Positions 6,516-7,795 of a stretch of DNA of 7,795 bases are shown here, one piece after another. The DNA is taken from the NCBI GenBank assembly GCA_007118045.1, contig SKTG01000252.1:1-7795 (forward strand), read 5' to 3'. Both the position numbers and the translations under genes were made by a program. Source of the DNA: Nitriliruptoraceae bacterium (GTDB taxonomy: Bacteria > Actinomycetota > Nitriliruptoria > Nitriliruptorales > Nitriliruptoraceae). Each line of letters opens with the position of its first letter. Position 1 is the first letter of the stretch. The notes under the pieces are model-generated. The model was not told the DNA's origin. It worked only from the letters and a program-made list of their open reading frames with translations, and did not search any database.

Positions 6516-7496
6516 TCAGGCCGCCCGCCGGTCCGCGACGGGATGCCGCCAACGGAACGCCACGCAGTCGTCGAGGGTGCGCGCGATGCCCTCGCGGTAG
6601 GTCGGCACCGCCGGCTCGATCCCGAGCTCGGGCCACAGGGCGTCGGGGTCGACGGGCAGCGACAGGTTCCAGCTCCTCACCGTGTCCGGCGTGTACAGGC
6701 TCGGCCCGGAGCGCCACGCCGTGGCCGCATCCAGCACGGTGGTCCCCAACCACGCGAGGGTCTCCGGGAGACGCACGATGCGCAGGTTGGGCAGCAGTTC
6801 CTGCAGGTACCCGAGGAAGACGTCCCACCCCGCGGGGTCACGGTCCGCCAGCGCGCTGGCGCCCTCCCAGTCGACCTCGGTCGCGGCGATCAACGCGCGA
6901 GCCGCGTCACTGACGTGCAGGTGGCCGTACGGAGCGGACCCACGTCCCGGCACGGCGAGGTAGCCGGTCCGGACCCGGGCGAACAGCTGATCCGTCGCGC
7001 CGTACACGTGGGGCAGCCGCACGCTGGCGACGGACATCCCCGTGGTGTCCGCGAGGTCGCGCAGCTCGCGTTCGACCTGCAGCTTGATGCGGCCGTAGTC
7101 CACGGCCGGTGTCGGCACCGTCTCCATCGTGACCGGCGAGGAGGTGCTGCCGTGCACCAGGAGCGAGGAGGCGAACACGAACCGGCTGACCCCGCCGCGG
7201 ACCGCCGCCCCCGCCAGCGCCCGCGTGCCGTGGACGAAGGAGTCGACCAGCCGCTCGGCCGGCTCGAAGGTCGCACGCCCAGCGAGGTGCAGGACCGCGT
7301 CGCAGCCCTCGACGGCACGGTCCAGCGTCTCGGGCGAGGTGAGGTCGCCGTGCACGAGCTCGGCGTCCAGCTGGTGCAGCAACGGTGCTCGGGAGGGGCG
7401 ACGGACCATCAGACGAGGCTGGAGCCCCCGGGCGGCGAGCTGCCGCGCCACCTCGAGGCCGATGAAGCCGGTGGCGCCGGTGACGAGGACCTTCAC
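6516..7496 (-). CDS. NAD-dependent epimerase/dehydratase-type extended SDR
   Basis: The 326-residue protein begins with the Rossmann nucleotide-binding motif VTGATGFIG (5-13). It then shows GDLTSPETL (50-58), DAVLHLAG (66-73), FVFASSLLVHG (107-116, with a likely catalytic Ser at 110 or 111), and the active-site YGRIK (Tyr134, Lys138). These are the defining parts of extended short-chain dehydrogenases. The C-terminal region, with YTPDTVRSWNLSLPVDPD (268-285) and a final LGIEPAVPTYREGIARTL stretch (291-308), resembles the 3-beta-HSD/dihydroflavonol-reductase-like branch that acts on sugar nucleotides, sterols or terpenoid-like compounds. The exact substrate cannot be told. GTG 7496 is chosen because the Rossmann strand starts there and GAAGGA lies 5 nt upstream. 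In-frame upstream codons would add 38 residues encoded by the repeat region. It lies 102 nt before hom on the same strand, so it may or may not share that transcript. Confidence 0.9.
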   Translation of the reverse strand: MKVLVTGATGFIGLEVARQLAARGLQPRLMVRRPSRAPLLHQLDAELVHGDLTSPETLDRAVEGCDAVLHLAGRATFEPAERLVDSFVHGTRALAGAAVRGGVSRFVFASSLLVHGSTSSPVTMETVPTPAVDYGRIKLQVERELRDLADTTGMSVASVRLPHVYGATDQLFARVRTGYLAVPGRGSAPYGHLHVSDAARALIAATEVDWEGASALADRDPAGWDVFLGYLQELLPNLRIVRLPETLAWLGTTVLDAATAWRSGPSLYTPDTVRSWNLSLPVDPDALWPELGIEPAVPTYREGIARTLDDCVAFRWRHPVADRRAA

Positions 7497-7501
7497 GTCG
7501 T

Positions 7502-7507
7502 TCCTTC
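7502..7507 (-). promoter_or_regulatory. Ribosome-binding site fixing the GTG start of the SDR gene
   Basis: GAAGGA on the minus strand lies 5 nt before GTG 7496. The site argues against the longer in-frame start at 7610. Confidence 0.7.
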
Positions 7508-7519
7508 GGTTCTTGATCG

Positions 7520-7537
7520 CCGGACCACGTGGTCCGG
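7520..7537. promoter_or_regulatory. Perfect 18-bp palindrome upstream of the SDR gene
   Basis: CCGGACCACGTGGTCCGG reads the same on both strands, with a CACGTG core. It lies 24-41 nt before the SDR start codon, just upstream of the ribosome-binding site. As DNA it has the form of a dimeric-regulator operator. As RNA it would fold to a 7-bp stem with a 4-nt loop next to the ribosome-binding site. No T-run follows on the minus strand, so a terminator is less likely. Confidence 0.55.
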
Positions 7538-7542
7538 ACTGC

Positions 7543-7653
7543 GAGGTTCGCACGGCGTCGGGCGGATCGTCGGTTCCGCCGGGTGCGGTGTCGGATGGTC
7601 GGTTCCGCACGGTGCGGTTCGGATCGATGGTTCTAGACGGTGCGGTTCGGATA
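7543..7653. repeat. Degenerate tandem array, four ~28-bp units
   Basis: Units are 7543-7568 (26 nt, most diverged), 7569-7597 (29), 7598-7625 (28) and 7626-7653 (28). The third and fourth match at 22 of 28 positions and share the exact 16-mer ACGGTGCGGTTCGGAT at 7609-7624 and 7637-7652. The third unit also contains the dyad CCGCAC-G-GTGCGG (7605-7617). The array ends only a few bases from the 18-bp palindrome. It may be an array of protein-binding sites in the SDR promoter or a simple minisatellite. Confidence 0.7.
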
Positions 7654-7795
7654 GTGGTCGGGCGGTCGCGCTGTCGTCGTCGGGTTCGCGTCCACGAGGC
7701 TCGCGGACGGTTCCACCGTAGGCGGACTCAGGCCCGGGTCCGTGCCCGCGGGGCCGTCATCGGGTCGGGTGGCCACTCGGTCGGCGGGGAAGCCG
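7654..7795. other. Right-edge region without a convincing gene
   Basis: No domain-bearing frame is visible. On the minus strand a short open frame enters from the right edge and stops at TGA (7728-7730) after about 22 codons. Its Pro/Ala/Arg-rich translation could be the tail of an upstream minus-strand gene, but nothing identifies it. The rest, about 75 bp up to the tandem repeats, is GC-rich. It presumably carries the promoter of the SDR gene, though I see no clear -35/-10 pair. Confidence 0.3.

Noticed and set aside
7497..7610. 38-codon N-terminal extension of the SDR protein
   Set aside because: It is encoded by the tandem-repeat and palindrome region. The Rossmann strand begins at 7496 next to a good ribosome-binding site.
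5595..7721. Very long plus-strand open frame (708 codons) over hom and the SDR gene
   Set aside because: It is antisense to two clearly identified genes, its translation is Arg/Gly/His/Val-rich with no domain, and such shadows are expected at this GC content.
7728..7795. C-terminal tail of an upstream minus-strand gene
   Set aside because: Only ~22 Pro/Ala/Arg-rich codons are visible, with no homology cue. It is mentioned under the edge region but not called as a gene.

Overview
The window comes from a very GC-rich bacterial chromosome (roughly 70% G+C by eye, with strongly GC-biased third codon positions). The order hom, thrC, thrB, rho on one strand is the classic actinobacterial threonine-biosynthesis neighbourhood. 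I therefore infer an actinobacterium, possibly a deep-branching high-GC lineage, but the sequence alone does not fix the genus. All recognisable genes lie on the minus strand and read right to left.

In order of transcription: (1) about 300 bp at the right end (7497-7795) has no convincing gene but holds a perfect 18-bp palindrome and a four-unit, ~28-bp degenerate tandem repeat. (2) A 326-aa extended short-chain dehydrogenase/epimerase follows (7496-6516). (3) After a ~100-bp gap come homoserine dehydrogenase (hom, 6413-5118) and threonine synthase (thrC, 5121-4030), joined by a 4-nt ATGA overlap. (4) A short gap with an 8-bp GC hairpin leads to a 762-aa fused alpha+beta E1 subunit of a 2-oxoacid dehydrogenase (3960-1672). 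(5) 34 nt later is homoserine kinase (thrB, 1637-669), which has an unusual four-cysteine C-terminal tail. (6) After a ~360-bp leader-like intergenic region with a long pyrimidine tract and GC hairpins comes the 5' part of rho (309 to the left edge), which runs out of the window.

Hom, ThrB and ThrC carry out three steps from aspartate semialdehyde to threonine: reduction to homoserine, phosphorylation, then elimination/hydration to threonine. The unusual point is the thiamine-diphosphate E1 fusion lying between thrC and thrB, apparently in the same transcription unit, with no E2 or E3 gene in view. One speculative link is that threonine-derived 2-oxobutyrate, or the related branched-chain oxoacids, are its substrates.

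No mobile elements, CRISPR arrays, tRNAs or rRNAs were seen. No entirely new system is evident. The best leads are the E1 insertion in the thr operon, the Cys4 tail of ThrB, the palindrome plus repeat array upstream of the epimerase gene, and the C-rich leader of rho.
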